Assembly (NCBI RefSeq): GCF_001570985.1
Contig: NZ_BCSS01000041.1
Coordinates: forward strand, 1-32,700
Length of the DNA stretch: 32,700 nt
Source: Janibacter limosus NBRC 16128
GTDB taxonomy: Bacteria; Actinomycetota; Actinomycetes; Actinomycetales; Dermatophilaceae
Reading direction: 5' to 3'
Below are positions 15,822-24,902 of this stretch, one piece after another. Every line of letters starts with the position of its first letter. Positions within the stretch are counted from its first letter, which is position 1. The notes below the pieces were generated by a model. It saw only the letters and a list, made by a program, of their open reading frames with translations, was not told the DNA's origin and did not search any database. A program made the position numbers and the translations under genes.

Positions 15822-16946
15822 ATGAGTGAGCACACCCCGACAGGGGCACAGCCGGAGGAGCCCATGGGTTCCGACCCGGTGCGCCTCGACCAGGGCCACG
15901 TGCAGGGCTCCGGTGGCATTCCGGAGCGGTTCGCCAACCCCGGGCTTCCCCCCCACGTGCTGCGCAATGCCGATATGGACGACAAGGCCGCCAATCGCGC
16001 CGAGCGTCAGGTGGCGATTCTCTTCCTCCTGTCCATCCTCGGCACGGTGCTCTTCCTCGTCGCCTACTTCATGGTCGATGTCGACACTCAGGTCTGGGTG
16101 CCCTTCACCAACGAGATGAGCCTGTCCAACCTCCTGCTCGGGCTCGGACTGGCCTTCAGCCTGCTGGGCATCGGTCTGGGCGCGGTGCACTGGGCCAAGA
16201 CGCTCATGCCCGACACCGAGGTCGTCGAGATGCGTCACCCGATGCGCTCGAGCGACGAGGACCGTCAGGGCTTCGTCGACACGATGGTCGAGGGTGGCGA
16301 GACCTCGCAGCTGACGCGTCGTCCCCTCCTCAAGGCGACCTTCGGCGGCGCGATGGGTCTCTTCGCACTGCCGCTGCTCATCCAGCTCGGCGGCTCGCTG
16401 GGTCCGCTTCCGCGCAATGACCTCTCCGTCACCTTCTGGAACGGCGAAAAGGGCAAGGACGGCAAGTACGTCCCCAAGAAGCTGCGCCTGCACCGTGACC
16501 CCGAGGACACGCCGATCAAGCCCAGCGATGTCACGATCGGCTCGGTCTTCCACATCCAGCCCGAGGGCCTGCTCGAGCTGCACGCGGACAAGCTCAACGA
16601 GATGAGCAAGGCGTCCGTGCTCCTCATGCGCCTTGACCCCAAGGACTTCCAGGAGACCGACAAGGGCCGCAAGGCCCGCGAGTGGGGCTACCAGGGCATC
16701 GTCGCCTACTCCAAGGTGTGCACCCACGTCGGCTGCCCGGTCGGCCTCTACGAGCAGACCACGCACCACCTGCTGTGCCCCTGCCACCAGTCCACCTTCG
16801 ACGTGACCAACGACTGCGAGGTCATCTTCGGTCCTGCCGGCCACCCCCTGCCGCAGCTGAAGATCGCCGTTGACAGCGAGGGTTACCTCATCGCCGAGCA
16901 GCCCTTCCAGGAACCTGTCGGCCCGAGCTTCTGGGAGCGTGGCTGA
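15822..16946 (+). CDS. qcrA: Cytochrome bc1 complex Rieske iron-sulfur subunit
   Basis: A 374-aa Rieske protein of the long actinobacterial type. Three membrane helices lie at about 64-85, 101-124 and 172-190, and the 2Fe-2S domain follows them. Cluster ligands are C300 and H302 in CTHVGCP, and C319 and H322 in CPCHQS; C305 and C321 would form the disulfide. It accepts electrons from menaquinol at the outer face of the membrane. The gene starts 38 bp after qcrC with a weak AGGAC site, and ends 2 bp before qcrB. Confidence 0.95.
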   Translation: MSEHTPTGAQPEEPMGSDPVRLDQGHVQGSGGIPERFANPGLPPHVLRNADMDDKAANRAERQVAILFLLSILGTVLFLVAYFMVDVDTQVWVPFTNEMSLSNLLLGLGLAFSLLGIGLGAVHWAKTLMPDTEVVEMRHPMRSSDEDRQGFVDTMVEGGETSQLTRRPLLKATFGGAMGLFALPLLIQLGGSLGPLPRNDLSVTFWNGEKGKDGKYVPKKLRLHRDPEDTPIKPSDVTIGSVFHIQPEGLLELHADKLNEMSKASVLLMRLDPKDFQETDKGRKAREWGYQGIVAYSKVCTHVGCPVGLYEQTTHHLLCPCHQSTFDVTNDCEVIFGPAGHPLPQLKIAVDSEGYLIAEQPFQEPVGPSFWERG

Positions 16947-16948
16947 TC

Positions 16949-18655
16949 GTGACCACCAACACCCGTCCCGCTGACGCACTGCGTGCCGATGACGCACCGC
17001 CCGCTGCGCCCGTCTCCCCCGGTCTGAAGAAGGTCGGCGGCGTCGCCGGCTGGATCGACGACCGTACCGGCGCCGCCAAGGGCGTCGGGTACCTCATGAA
17101 GAAGGTCTTCCCCGACCACTGGTCCTTCATGCTCGGTGAGATCGCCATGTACTCGATGATCGTGTGCATGCTGACCGGGGTCTTCCTGACCTTCTGGTTC
17201 GACCCGTCGATGGCCCACACCACCTATGAGGGCAGCTACGCGCCCCTGCAGGGTGTGCAGATGTCCCGGGCCTACGCCTCGACTCTCGACATCTCCTTCG
17301 ACGTCAAGGGCGGACTGCTCATCCGGCAGATCCACCACTGGTCGGCACTGCTGTTCATCGTCGCCCTGTCGGTGCACATGCTCCGCGTGTTCTTCACCGG
17401 CGCCTTCCGCAAGCCACGCGAGCTCAACTGGGTCATCGGCTGCGTCCTGTCCCTCCTGGCGCTCGTCGAGGGCTTCGCCGGGTACTCCCTCCCGGACGAC
17501 CTCCTCTCCGGTACCGGTCTGCGCGCGGCGCAGGGCTTCATGGTGGCCGCCCCGGTCATCGGCAGCTACCTCAGCTACGGCCTCTTCGGTGGCACCTTCC
17601 CGGGCGACGACATCATCCCCCGCCTGTACTCCGTGCACATCCTGCTGCTGCCGGCGCTGCTCATCGCGCTCTTCACGGTGCACATCGTGCTGGTCGCGCT
17701 GCAGAAGCACACGCAGTACCCCGGGCCGGGCAAGACCAACGACAATGTCGTCGGCTTCCCCGTGATGCCGGTCTACGCGGCCAAGGCCGGTGGCTTCTTC
17801 TTCATCGTCTTCGGTGGCATCGCGCTCATGTCCGCGCTCGTCCAGATCAACGCGGTCTGGGTGCACGGTCCCTACGAGCCCAATGCCACGACCGCTGGGG
17901 CCCAGCCCGACTGGTACATGGGCTTCCCGGACGGCGCGCTGCGTCTCCTCCCCGGCTTCATGGAGTTCGAGACCTTCGGGGTCACCTGGGCCTTCCCGGT
18001 CATCATCGGTGCGCTCCTGGTCATCCCGGCGTTCTACGGCGGCATGATCGCCTACCCGTTCATCGAGGCCTGGATCACCGGTGACAAGCGCGAGCACCAC
18101 CTGCTCGACCGTCCGCGCAATGTTCCGACCCGCACCGGCCTCGGCATGGCGGCCCTGACGCTCTACGGCGTCCTGATGTTCGCTGCCAGCAACGACATCA
18201 TCGCGATCAAGTTCGGGATGTCGATCAACGACATCACGTTGATCCTGCGGGTGCTCACCTTCGTCGGACCCGTCATCGCCTTCTGGGCGACCAAGCGGAT
18301 CTGCCTGAGCCTGCAGCGTCACGATCGCGACCTCGTGCTGCACGGTCGTGAGACGGGGCGTCTGGAGCGAGGCCCGGCCGGTGACTTCCACGAGGTCCAC
18401 GAGCCGATCGATCCGCAGACGCGCTGGACCCTCGTCCAGCACGAGGAGACGCCGGCCTTGGAGCTTGCTCCGACCGTGGACGCCAACGGCGTCGAGGACA
18501 AGAAGGGCGCACGCAAGAACAAGCTGCGTGCACGGCTGCACTCCTTCTACTTCGACGGCGCTGTCCAGCCGGTCACCCCGGCCGAGCTCGAGGCAGCGCA
18601 CCACGACCACGCTCACGAGGCGATCGAGTCCGGAGACAAGATCTCCAGTCACTGA
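16949..18655 (+). CDS. qcrB: Cytochrome bc1 complex cytochrome b subunit
   Basis: A 568-aa membrane protein that carries the b hemes and quinol sites. Heme-ligand histidines sit in IHHWSALLFIVALSVHMLRV and HILLLPALLIALFTVHIVLV. The Qo motif reads PDWY (in AQPDWYMGF), as in other actinobacteria in place of PEWY. A soluble C-terminal extension of about 120 residues after the last helix is typical of this phylum. The GTG start at 16949 comes 2 bp after the qcrA stop, with GGGAG just upstream. A strong hairpin 19 bp after the stop closes the operon. QcrB is the target of bc1 inhibitors such as Q203 in mycobacteria. Confidence 0.95.
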   Translation: MTTNTRPADALRADDAPPAAPVSPGLKKVGGVAGWIDDRTGAAKGVGYLMKKVFPDHWSFMLGEIAMYSMIVCMLTGVFLTFWFDPSMAHTTYEGSYAPLQGVQMSRAYASTLDISFDVKGGLLIRQIHHWSALLFIVALSVHMLRVFFTGAFRKPRELNWVIGCVLSLLALVEGFAGYSLPDDLLSGTGLRAAQGFMVAAPVIGSYLSYGLFGGTFPGDDIIPRLYSVHILLLPALLIALFTVHIVLVALQKHTQYPGPGKTNDNVVGFPVMPVYAAKAGGFFFIVFGGIALMSALVQINAVWVHGPYEPNATTAGAQPDWYMGFPDGALRLLPGFMEFETFGVTWAFPVIIGALLVIPAFYGGMIAYPFIEAWITGDKREHHLLDRPRNVPTRTGLGMAALTLYGVLMFAASNDIIAIKFGMSINDITLILRVLTFVGPVIAFWATKRICLSLQRHDRDLVLHGRETGRLERGPAGDFHEVHEPIDPQTRWTLVQHEETPALELAPTVDANGVEDKKGARKNKLRARLHSFYFDGAVQPVTPAELEAAHHDHAHEAIESGDKISSH

Positions 18656-18674
18656 CCTCGGTCACCGCACCACC

Positions 18675-18716
18675 ATGACGCAGGCCCCGGAGGATCACCT
18701 CCGGGGCCTGCGTCAT
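18675..18716 (+). terminator. Strong terminator-like hairpin after qcrB
   Basis: A perfect 19-bp inverted repeat (18675-18693 and 18698-18716) with a 4-nt loop ATCA and a GC-rich core. There is no U-run, as is common for actinobacterial I-shaped terminators. It ends the ctaE-qcrCAB transcript and insulates the exporter gene downstream. Confidence 0.8.
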
Positions 18717-18750
18717 GCTCGGATCACGTCGGTGCGAGGATGTCTCGGAG

Positions 18751-20010
18751 ATGACTCGACGACCCCCAGCGGCCTCAGCCGTCACCACACCCCTCGCCGT
18801 GACCACCGTCCTCCTGGCGCTGCTCGGCATGTTCGGCCCCTTCTCCATCGACACCGCCTTCCCGGCGTTCCAGTCCATGGGCGAGGAGTTCGGGGCATCA
18901 GAGGCCTCCATGCAGCTGGTCGTCAGCGCCTACCTCGGCGCCTTCGCGCTGATGAGCCTCTTCCACGGCCCCCTGAGCGACGCGATCGGGCGCAAGCCCG
19001 TGATGGTGACAGGGGCAGCCGTCTACGCCCTGGCCTCGATCGGGTGCGCCCTCTCCCCCTCGTTGCCGGTCCTCTTGTCCTTCCGCGTCCTGCAGGGCAT
19101 GTCGGCCGGGGCAGGGACGATCGTCTCTCGCACCGTGGTCCGGGACCTCTTCGAGGGCGCTCGAGCACAGCGCCTGATGAGCACCATCGCGATGATCTTC
19201 GGGGTCGCACCAGCGATCGCCCCCATCATCGGCGGATGGCTCCTCCTCGCCGGGCCCTGGCCGCTCGTCTTCTGGTTCCTCTCCTGCTTCGGTGCGGTCA
19301 TCGCGATCGCTGTCCTCGTCCTCCTGCCGGAGAGCCACCCACCGCAGGACCGCACCCCGCTCCATGTCGGCTCCATCCTCAAGGGCGTGGCCACGGTCGG
19401 CAGGATGCGACAGTTCCAGATCCTCTCGGCCGCCTCAGCCTTTTCCTTCGCCGGGCAATTCCTCTACATCGGTGCCGCGCCGATCTTCGTCGTGACGCTC
19501 CTCGGCAAGGGCGCGCAGGACTTCTGGGTCTTCTTCGTGCCCATGGTGGCCGCCATGATCCTCGGCTCCTTCACCAACGGCCGGCTGGCCGAGAGGGTCA
19601 CGGGTGAGCGGCTCATCATCGGCGGCCAGGCTGTCGCGCTCAGCGGCGCTGTCCTCGGTCTGGCGCTCGCCCTGGCGCCCTCGACGGCCATGCTCCCGTG
19701 GGCCGTGGTCGGGCCGACCGCCATCGCCTTCGGTACCGGCATCTCCCTGCCCGTCTACCAGCTGGCCCTGCTTGACGCCGTCCCGCACGCCCGCGGCACC
19801 GCCGCGTCCGTCTCGACCTTTGTCATGCTCCTGCTCAACGCGACGCTGACGAGTGTCGTCGTGCCGGTCGCCGCCACCTCCTTGGCCCGTCTCGCCGCGA
19901 CCAGCCTCGGGCTCCTCGTCCTGGGCATCGCGCTGTTCCACCTGCACCGTCGAGGGGCGCGTCCCCCACGGTCCACCCCGGTCCAGCCACTCACCCCCGA
20001 GGTCGCCTGA
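18751..20010 (+). CDS. MFS exporter, Bcr/CflA type
   Basis: A 419-aa transporter with about 12 hydrophobic segments, expected to export small molecules using the proton gradient. It shows the MFS motif A (GPLSDAIGRKPVM) after helix 2, and the Bcr/CflA-like early stretch FGPFSIDTAFPAFQSMGEEF with the Asp of helix 1. LQGMSAGAGTIVSRTVVRDLF follows, as in multidrug transporters of this group. The ATG at 18751 is used; starts further upstream would lie inside the qcrB hairpin. It is 1 bp from the zincin gene that follows, so the two are likely co-transcribed. The substrate is unknown. Confidence 0.87.
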   Translation: MTRRPPAASAVTTPLAVTTVLLALLGMFGPFSIDTAFPAFQSMGEEFGASEASMQLVVSAYLGAFALMSLFHGPLSDAIGRKPVMVTGAAVYALASIGCALSPSLPVLLSFRVLQGMSAGAGTIVSRTVVRDLFEGARAQRLMSTIAMIFGVAPAIAPIIGGWLLLAGPWPLVFWFLSCFGAVIAIAVLVLLPESHPPQDRTPLHVGSILKGVATVGRMRQFQILSAASAFSFAGQFLYIGAAPIFVVTLLGKGAQDFWVFFVPMVAAMILGSFTNGRLAERVTGERLIIGGQAVALSGAVLGLALALAPSTAMLPWAVVGPTAIAFGTGISLPVYQLALLDAVPHARGTAASVSTFVMLLLNATLTSVVVPVAATSLARLAATSLGLLVLGIALFHLHRRGARPPRSTPVQPLTPEVA

Positions 20011-20011
20011 C

Positions 20012-20392
20012 ATGGTCGAGATCAGTGAAGACGAGTTCGAGCTGGCCGTGAGCGAGGCTCTCGACGAGGTTCCTCAGGCACTGCTCGAGATGCTCGACAA
20101 CGTGGCCTTCTTCGTCGAGGACGAGCCGGGTCCCGAGTACGACGATCCACAGCTCTCACCGGAGGACAACGCGGATCTGCTCGGGATCTACGTCGGCACT
20201 CCCCTGACCGAGCGTGACGGGTCCTGGGCGGGCGCCCTCCCGGACCGGATCGTGCTCTTCCGTGGGCCCCTGACGCGGATGTGCGTGGACCTGACCGAGC
20301 TGCGCGAGGAGATCGCGATCACCATCGTGCACGAGGCCGGCCACCACGTCGGGATTGACGAAGAGCGCCTGCACGAGCTCGGTTGGGGCTAG
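20012..20392 (+). CDS. Minimal zincin metallopeptidase family protein
   Basis: A 126-aa protein of the small bacterial zincin family (DUF1025-like). The helix ITIVHEAGHHVGIDEERLHELGW carries H107-E108-x-x-H111 and the downstream acidic residues, while the N-terminal half is acidic (VAFFVEDEPGPEYDD) as in the family. No signal peptide is present, so it is cytoplasmic. Substrates of the family are not known. It begins 1 bp after the exporter stop. Confidence 0.85.
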   Translation: MVEISEDEFELAVSEALDEVPQALLEMLDNVAFFVEDEPGPEYDDPQLSPEDNADLLGIYVGTPLTERDGSWAGALPDRIVLFRGPLTRMCVDLTELREEIAITIVHEAGHHVGIDEERLHELGWG

Positions 20393-20417
20393 ACGGGAGC
20401 AGCGACAGCCCAGAGGG

Positions 20418-21632
20418 TCAGGACAGGGCGCTCTGCTGCGTCCACTGCGCGTAGTCGTACTGCCACACGCCGATGCCCTCGGTCGGCAGGAACGTGCGCG
20501 ACGACCCGTCGAAGTCCACCGGGTCCCCCGGCAGTGAGTTGTCGTAGAACCACTCCGCTCCCGCGGGCGCCACGTTGACGCAGCCGTGCGAGACATTGCT
20601 CGTGCCCTGCGCTCCGACGGACCACGGCGCCGAGTGCACGAACTCACCCGTCCACGTCACGCGGACGTTGAAGTTGGTGTCGACCTTGTAGTACCCGGGC
20701 TCGCCCTTGTCGATACCGACGGTTGCGGAGTCCATCGTCATCTCACGCTGCTTGCCGATGACGACCTTCATGCCCGAGCGGGTCTCGGTCTCCTTGCCGG
20801 GCTTGCCGCTGCTCACGGGGAAGGTCTTGATCGTCTTACCGCCGCGGCTGACCGACATCGTGTGCTGGTCGATGTCGACGCGGGTCATCTGCTCGCGACC
20901 GATGGTCATGGATCCGGAGAGGTCCTCGGCCACCCACTTGTCCTCACCGGTCTGGAAGCCCGTGAGGGGCGCATCGATGGTGACCGTCGTGCCGGGGGCC
21001 CAGAACTCCTTGGGGCGCCACATCAGCTGACGGTTGTCGAGCCAGCCCCACGAACCCTCGGTCTGGGGGCTGGTCTTCACCGAGACTGCCTTCTCGATCT
21101 GCTGGCGGTACTTCTTGTCCGTGACCTGGCTGTCGAACTGGATGCTCGCCGGCATGGCGACACCGACGGTCTGCTGGTCGTAGACGATGCCGTACGTCGC
21201 GGTGACGGCCGGCTTGTGCGTGGTGAAGGTCGTGGACTGGGTGCTCTCGCCGCCCTCGGGCCCCTCGGCCGTGACGGCGACCGTGTAGGTGGTGTCGGGG
21301 GCCATCCGCGAGGTCGAGGACCACGTCTGTCCCTCGACGCTGCCGTCGAGCTCACCGCCGTCAGCAGACGTCACCGAGACATCAGTGAGGTTTCCGCGCA
21401 TGACCTGGACGTGGACGACATCGTCCGGCATGACCTCGGTGGCATCGTCGGCGGGATTGACCTTGACCTCGGCGGGCGGCTGGTCCTTGGTCGTCTGACC
21501 GCCCTTCGCCGTGGCGCCTGTGCCGCTGCCCGTGGAGGATCCGCCGTGGTCCCCGCCCCCGCAGGCGGCCAGCACGAACGCCAGGGCGAGCCCCAACGCG
21601 AGGAGCTTGGCACGACGCAGCACAACAACCAC
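20418..21632 (-). CDS. L,D-transpeptidase lipoprotein with Ig-like domains
   Basis: A 404-aa cell-wall enzyme that makes 3-3 cross-links in peptidoglycan. The N-terminus is a lipoprotein signal with the lipobox LAAC (C24), then a Gly/Ser/Thr linker. Bacterial Ig-like modules follow (about 55-270), then the YkuD catalytic domain. The active site is in HSAPWSVGAQGTSNVSHGCV, with C351 as nucleophile. The C-terminal tail contains the WQYDYAQW stretch. The architecture matches Mycobacterium LdtMt2-type enzymes. The GTG at 21632 is chosen because GGGGGA lies 7 nt upstream; a GTG at 21659 is possible. It converges on the zincin gene with a 25-bp gap. Confidence 0.92.
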   Translation of the reverse strand: MVVVLRRAKLLALGLALAFVLAACGGGDHGGSSTGSGTGATAKGGQTTKDQPPAEVKVNPADDATEVMPDDVVHVQVMRGNLTDVSVTSADGGELDGSVEGQTWSSTSRMAPDTTYTVAVTAEGPEGGESTQSTTFTTHKPAVTATYGIVYDQQTVGVAMPASIQFDSQVTDKKYRQQIEKAVSVKTSPQTEGSWGWLDNRQLMWRPKEFWAPGTTVTIDAPLTGFQTGEDKWVAEDLSGSMTIGREQMTRVDIDQHTMSVSRGGKTIKTFPVSSGKPGKETETRSGMKVVIGKQREMTMDSATVGIDKGEPGYYKVDTNFNVRVTWTGEFVHSAPWSVGAQGTSNVSHGCVNVAPAGAEWFYDNSLPGDPVDFDGSSRTFLPTEGIGVWQYDYAQWTQQSALS

Positions 21633-21696
21633 AGAAGATTCCCCCAGACGGATTGACACGGCGCTCGTGTCGGGTCGACCGACGCAGACACGCTGA

Positions 21697-21725
21697 AGGG
21701 GCCCGGACCGTGGTCCGTGGCCCCT
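21697..21725 (-). terminator. Hairpin after ctaF
   Basis: AGGGGCCCGGACC and GGTCCGTGGCCCCT form a 13-bp stem with one bulged A and a 2-nt loop. It lies 22 bp past the ctaF stop and is the likely end of the ctaCDF transcript. Confidence 0.7.
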
Positions 21726-21747
21726 CCAGGCGAGTGTACGCGCCGAA

Positions 21748-22149
21748 TCAGTGTGCGTGCTCACCCGAGAAGTACTCGAAGGTCCAGCCGCAGAGGGCCC
21801 AGACACCCAAGATCGCGCCGAAGGCGGAGATCCACAGTCCGGCCGCCACCCCGAGGAAGATGATCGCGGCTGCGAGTGCCAGCCACAGCGGCCACCAGGA
21901 GAACGGCGAGAACGCGCCGTATGCGCCCGCGATCTGATCGATCTCGCCGTCCTCGTCATCATCCGGTCGCAGCGGCAACTTGCGCGCGGTGAGCCAGAGG
22001 AAGAAGGCGATCATGAAACCGAGGCCAGCGCAGAGGCTGAGGGCGACCCAACCGACGGGCTCGACCCACCCGGTCCAGAAGCCGTAGAGCGCGGCCACGG
22101 CGGCGAAGAACGCGCCGATGACGCCGAAGAACTGGATTTCGGTCTTCAT
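21748..22149 (-). CDS. ctaF: Cytochrome c oxidase subunit IV
   Basis: A 133-aa protein with four predicted membrane helices. It starts [20 protein letters not shown] and ends [20 protein letters not shown], the actinobacterial-type subunit IV that wraps the aa3 core. The ATG overlaps the ctaD stop by 4 bp, so it is coupled to ctaD. Confidence 0.93.
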   Translation of the reverse strand: MKTEIQFFGVIGAFFAAVAALYGFWTGWVEPVGWVALSLCAGLGFMIAFFLWLTARKLPLRPDDDEDGEIDQIAGAYGAFSPFSWWPLWLALAAAIIFLGVAAGLWISAFGAILGVWALCGWTFEYFSGEHAH

Positions 22150-23891
22150 CGGGTGCCCTCACCGTCGGTCGTGGAGGTGACGGCGACCGTGTCCTGCGCG
22201 AAGCGGGAACGGATCGCAGCCGGTGCGTACTCGGGGTGGTTCATGTCGAAGACCGGGCGCTCGGAGCGGATCGGCGGGATCGACGTGAAATTGTGCCGCG
22301 GCGGCGGGCAGGAGGTCGCCCACTCGAGGCTGCCTCCGTAGCCCCACGGGTCGTCGACCTCGACCTTGGGTGCGCTGACCTGTGTCTTCCAGACGTTGTA
22401 GAAGAAGGGCAGGAAGCTGGCCGCGAGGATCAGCGAGCCGACCGTGGAGATCTGGTTGGCGAGCTGGAAGTTGTCCTCCGGCATGTAGTCCGCGTAGCGG
22501 CGTGGCATGCCCTCGACGCCCAGCCAGTGCTGGATGAGGAAGGTCATGTGGAAGCCGATGAACAGCAGCCAGAAGTGCAGCTTGCCCAGGCCCTCGTGGA
22601 GCATCTTGCCGGTGAGCTTGGGCCACCAGAAGTAGAGCCCGCCGAAGAAGGAGAAGACGATCGTGCCGAAGAGCACGTAGTGGAAGTGCGCGACGATGAA
22701 GTAGGTGTCGGTGATGTGGAAGTCCAGCGCGGGGCTGGCCATGATGACGCCCGTCAGACCACCGAAGAGGAAGGTCACGAGGAAGCCGATCGCCCACACC
22801 AGCGGCGTGGCGAAGACGAGCTTGCCGCCCCACATCGTGCCGATCCAGTTGAAGAACTTCACACCCGTCGGTACCGAGATCGCCATCGTCATGATCGCGA
22901 AGAAGGGCAGGAAGACCTGGCCGGTGCCGTACATGTGGTGTGCCCACACGGAGACGGACAGCGCGGCGATGGCGATGGTCGCGAAGACCAGCGTCTTGTA
23001 CCCGAAGATCGGCTTGCGGGAGAAGACCGGGAGGATCTCGGAGATCACGCCGAAGAACGGCAGCGCGAGGATGTAGACCTCAGGGTGTCCGAAGAACCAG
23101 AAGAGGTGTTGCCAGAGCAACGCCCCTCCGCTGGCGGAGTCGAAGATCTGCCCGCCGAACCTTCGATCCACGCCGAGACCGATCAGGGCAGCAGCCAGGA
23201 CGGGGAAGGCCATGAGGACCAGGACGGAGGTGATCAGGACGGTCCAGGTGAAGATCGGCATCCGGAACATCGTCATGCCGGGTGCGCGCATGCAGATGAT
23301 CGTGGTGATGAAGTTGACGGCACCGAGGATGGTTCCGAAGCCGCTGAGCGCCAGACCCCAGACCCACAGGTCGCCACCGATGCCGGGGCTGTAGGTCGGG
23401 TCGGACAGCGGGGTGTAGGCGGTCCAGCCGAAGGAGGCAGCGCCACCGGGGGTGAACAGGCCAGCGGCGGCGATGATGCCACCGAAGAGGTAGAGCCAGT
23501 AGGCGAACATGTTCAGTCGCGGGAAGGCGACATCAGGGGCACCGATCTGCAGCGGCATCAGTGCGTTGGCGAAGGCCGCGAAGGCCGGCGTCGCAAAGAG
23601 CAGCAGCATGATCGTGCCGTGCATGGTGAACATCTCGTTGAACTGCTCGGGGTTGTCCACCACCTGCAGGCCGGGGGCCCACAGCTCGAGCCGGATGACC
23701 AGCGCCATGAGACCTCCGAGGAGGAACCACACGAAGCTGGTGACCATGTACAGGTTGCCGATGACCTTGTGGTCGGTCGTCGTGATGTAGCGGAAGAACT
23801 GCGACCCTGCCTTCTCGCGGCGGGCGATCGTGCGCTCCGAGACCTCGGTCTCGGTCGTGTTCCTGGCGAGTGCGCCGGATACGGTCGACAT
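22146..23891 (-). CDS. ctaD: Cytochrome c oxidase subunit I (aa3)
   Basis: A 581-aa heme-copper oxidase catalytic subunit. Heme a ligands are H91 (MHGTIMLLL) and H404. CuB ligands are H269 (FGHPEVY), H318 and H319 (WAHHMYG). The heme a3 ligand is H402 in AHFHYVLFG, and Y273 of HPEVY is the cross-linked tyrosine of the A-type. Twelve hydrophobic helices fit the family. It reduces O2 to water with electrons coming from qcrCAB. The ATG overlaps the ctaC stop by 1 base (TGATG). Confidence 0.97.
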   Translation of the reverse strand: MSTVSGALARNTTETEVSERTIARREKAGSQFFRYITTTDHKVIGNLYMVTSFVWFLLGGLMALVIRLELWAPGLQVVDNPEQFNEMFTMHGTIMLLLFATPAFAAFANALMPLQIGAPDVAFPRLNMFAYWLYLFGGIIAAAGLFTPGGAASFGWTAYTPLSDPTYSPGIGGDLWVWGLALSGFGTILGAVNFITTIICMRAPGMTMFRMPIFTWTVLITSVLVLMAFPVLAAALIGLGVDRRFGGQIFDSASGGALLWQHLFWFFGHPEVYILALPFFGVISEILPVFSRKPIFGYKTLVFATIAIAALSVSVWAHHMYGTGQVFLPFFAIMTMAISVPTGVKFFNWIGTMWGGKLVFATPLVWAIGFLVTFLFGGLTGVIMASPALDFHITDTYFIVAHFHYVLFGTIVFSFFGGLYFWWPKLTGKMLHEGLGKLHFWLLFIGFHMTFLIQHWLGVEGMPRRYADYMPEDNFQLANQISTVGSLILAASFLPFFYNVWKTQVSAPKVEVDDPWGYGGSLEWATSCPPPRHNFTSIPPIRSERPVFDMNHPEYAPAAIRSRFAQDTVAVTSTTDGEGTR

Positions 23892-24805
23892 CAGTTCTCC
23901 TCGGAGGTGCGCGCGGAGTCGTCCTCACCCAGGAGGTGCTGGTCGCGCGGGTTGATCTTCTCGCGGTTGAGCCCGTTGTCGAGCAGACCAGTCTGGCCCT
24001 TGGCCTTCAGGTCGGCCATGTGCTTGTCGAACTCAGCCGGCTCGACGACCTTGACGTTGAACAGCATCTGCGAGTGGTAGGCGCCGCACAGCTCGGCGCA
24101 CTTGCCCTGGAAGGTGCCGGTCTGGGTGGGCGTCACCTGGAAGCGGTTGACGATGCCGGGGTTGACGTCCATCTTTTCCAAGAAGGCCGGGACCCAGAAG
24201 GAGTGGATGACGTCACGGGAGGTGAGCACGAACTCGACGCGCTCGCCCTTGGGCACGTAGAGGGTCGGCAGCTTTTCTTCCGCGCCCTCCTTGCCGTCGA
24301 GCTCGGCCATCTGGCCGGCCTCGTGGACGTCTTCGTCGATGTAGTTGAAGTCCCAGCTCCACTGCTTGCCGACGATGTTGATCGTCTGGTCGGGCTCCTG
24401 GGAGACGTCGTGCAACTGGGAGTACGCGTCATCCGTGTAGTAGAAGAGCGCACCCACCATGAGCATGGGGACGACCGTGTAGAGGATCTCCAGCGGGACG
24501 TTGTACTGCAGCTGCACGGGCAGCGAGCCGTCATCGTCCTTGCGGCGGCGGTAGGCCGCCATGCACCACAGGATCAGACCCCAGACCAGGACGCCGACAG
24601 CGAGCGCCGCGACCCAAGCCCAGATCCACAGGTTTTCAACGACCTGTGCCTCCTCGGTGACCCCCTCTGGGAGGTACCCGTTTTTGGGGTCGGTGTGGAC
24701 ACCGACCGCGCTGCAGGCCGACAGGGCCACGACGGTGATGGCGAGTCCGATAGCACCGACTCCGCGACGCGTACGCCGGGAGGTTGGGCTCGAAGGCACA
24801 GGCAA
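23891..24805 (-). CDS. ctaC: Cytochrome c oxidase subunit II (CuA, lipoprotein)
   Basis: A 304-aa subunit that receives electrons at the binuclear CuA site. It has a lipoprotein signal ([12 protein letters not shown]31), two helices at about 57-80 and 107-123, and a periplasmic cupredoxin domain. CuA ligands are H201, C236, E238, C240, H244 and M247 ([12 protein letters not shown]). WSWDF is the electron-entry patch. The start is uncertain: TTG at 24805 or GTG at 24799, both in frame. On the minus strand TAACGT (24854-24849) is a candidate -10. It is the first gene of ctaC-ctaD-ctaF. Confidence 0.94.
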   Translation of the reverse strand: MPVPSSPTSRRTRRGVGAIGLAITVVALSACSAVGVHTDPKNGYLPEGVTEEAQVVENLWIWAWVAALAVGVLVWGLILWCMAAYRRRKDDDGSLPVQLQYNVPLEILYTVVPMLMVGALFYYTDDAYSQLHDVSQEPDQTINIVGKQWSWDFNYIDEDVHEAGQMAELDGKEGAEEKLPTLYVPKGERVEFVLTSRDVIHSFWVPAFLEKMDVNPGIVNRFQVTPTQTGTFQGKCAELCGAYHSQMLFNVKVVEPAEFDKHMADLKAKGQTGLLDNGLNREKINPRDQHLLGEDDSARTSEEN

Positions 24806-24890
24806 GGGGCACCTACTACTGGTCCGAAGTTTTCAGAAGACGTAGGTCACGTTACCGCAGCACCAGCGCACTTCCGACGAAGGGGGGCAT

Positions 24891-24896
24891 TAGCCT
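24891..24896 (+). promoter_or_regulatory. -10 box TAGCCT, probable leaderless start of the desulfurase-like gene
   Basis: TAGCCT ends exactly 6 nt before the GTG at 24903 and there is no ribosome-binding site. A copy of the repeated 9-mer CGAAGGGGG (24878-24886) lies where the -10/-35 spacer would be. Confidence 0.48.
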
Positions 24897-24902
24897 CGAC
24901 AC

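Noticed and set aside
15636-18652. Long minus-strand frames opposite qcrC, qcrA and qcrB
   Set aside because: Same reason: composition of antisense shadows, no start signals, and complete overlap with conserved respiratory genes.
18715-18750. Upstream start for the MFS exporter
   Set aside because: It would place the first codons inside the perfect 19-bp hairpin that ends the qcrB transcript; the ATG at 18751 begins the homologous part.
22236-24080. 614-codon plus-strand frame opposite ctaD
   Set aside because: Acidic, Glu/Asp/Gln/Arg-rich shadow of ctaD third-position GC; no domain, and the real gene is certain.
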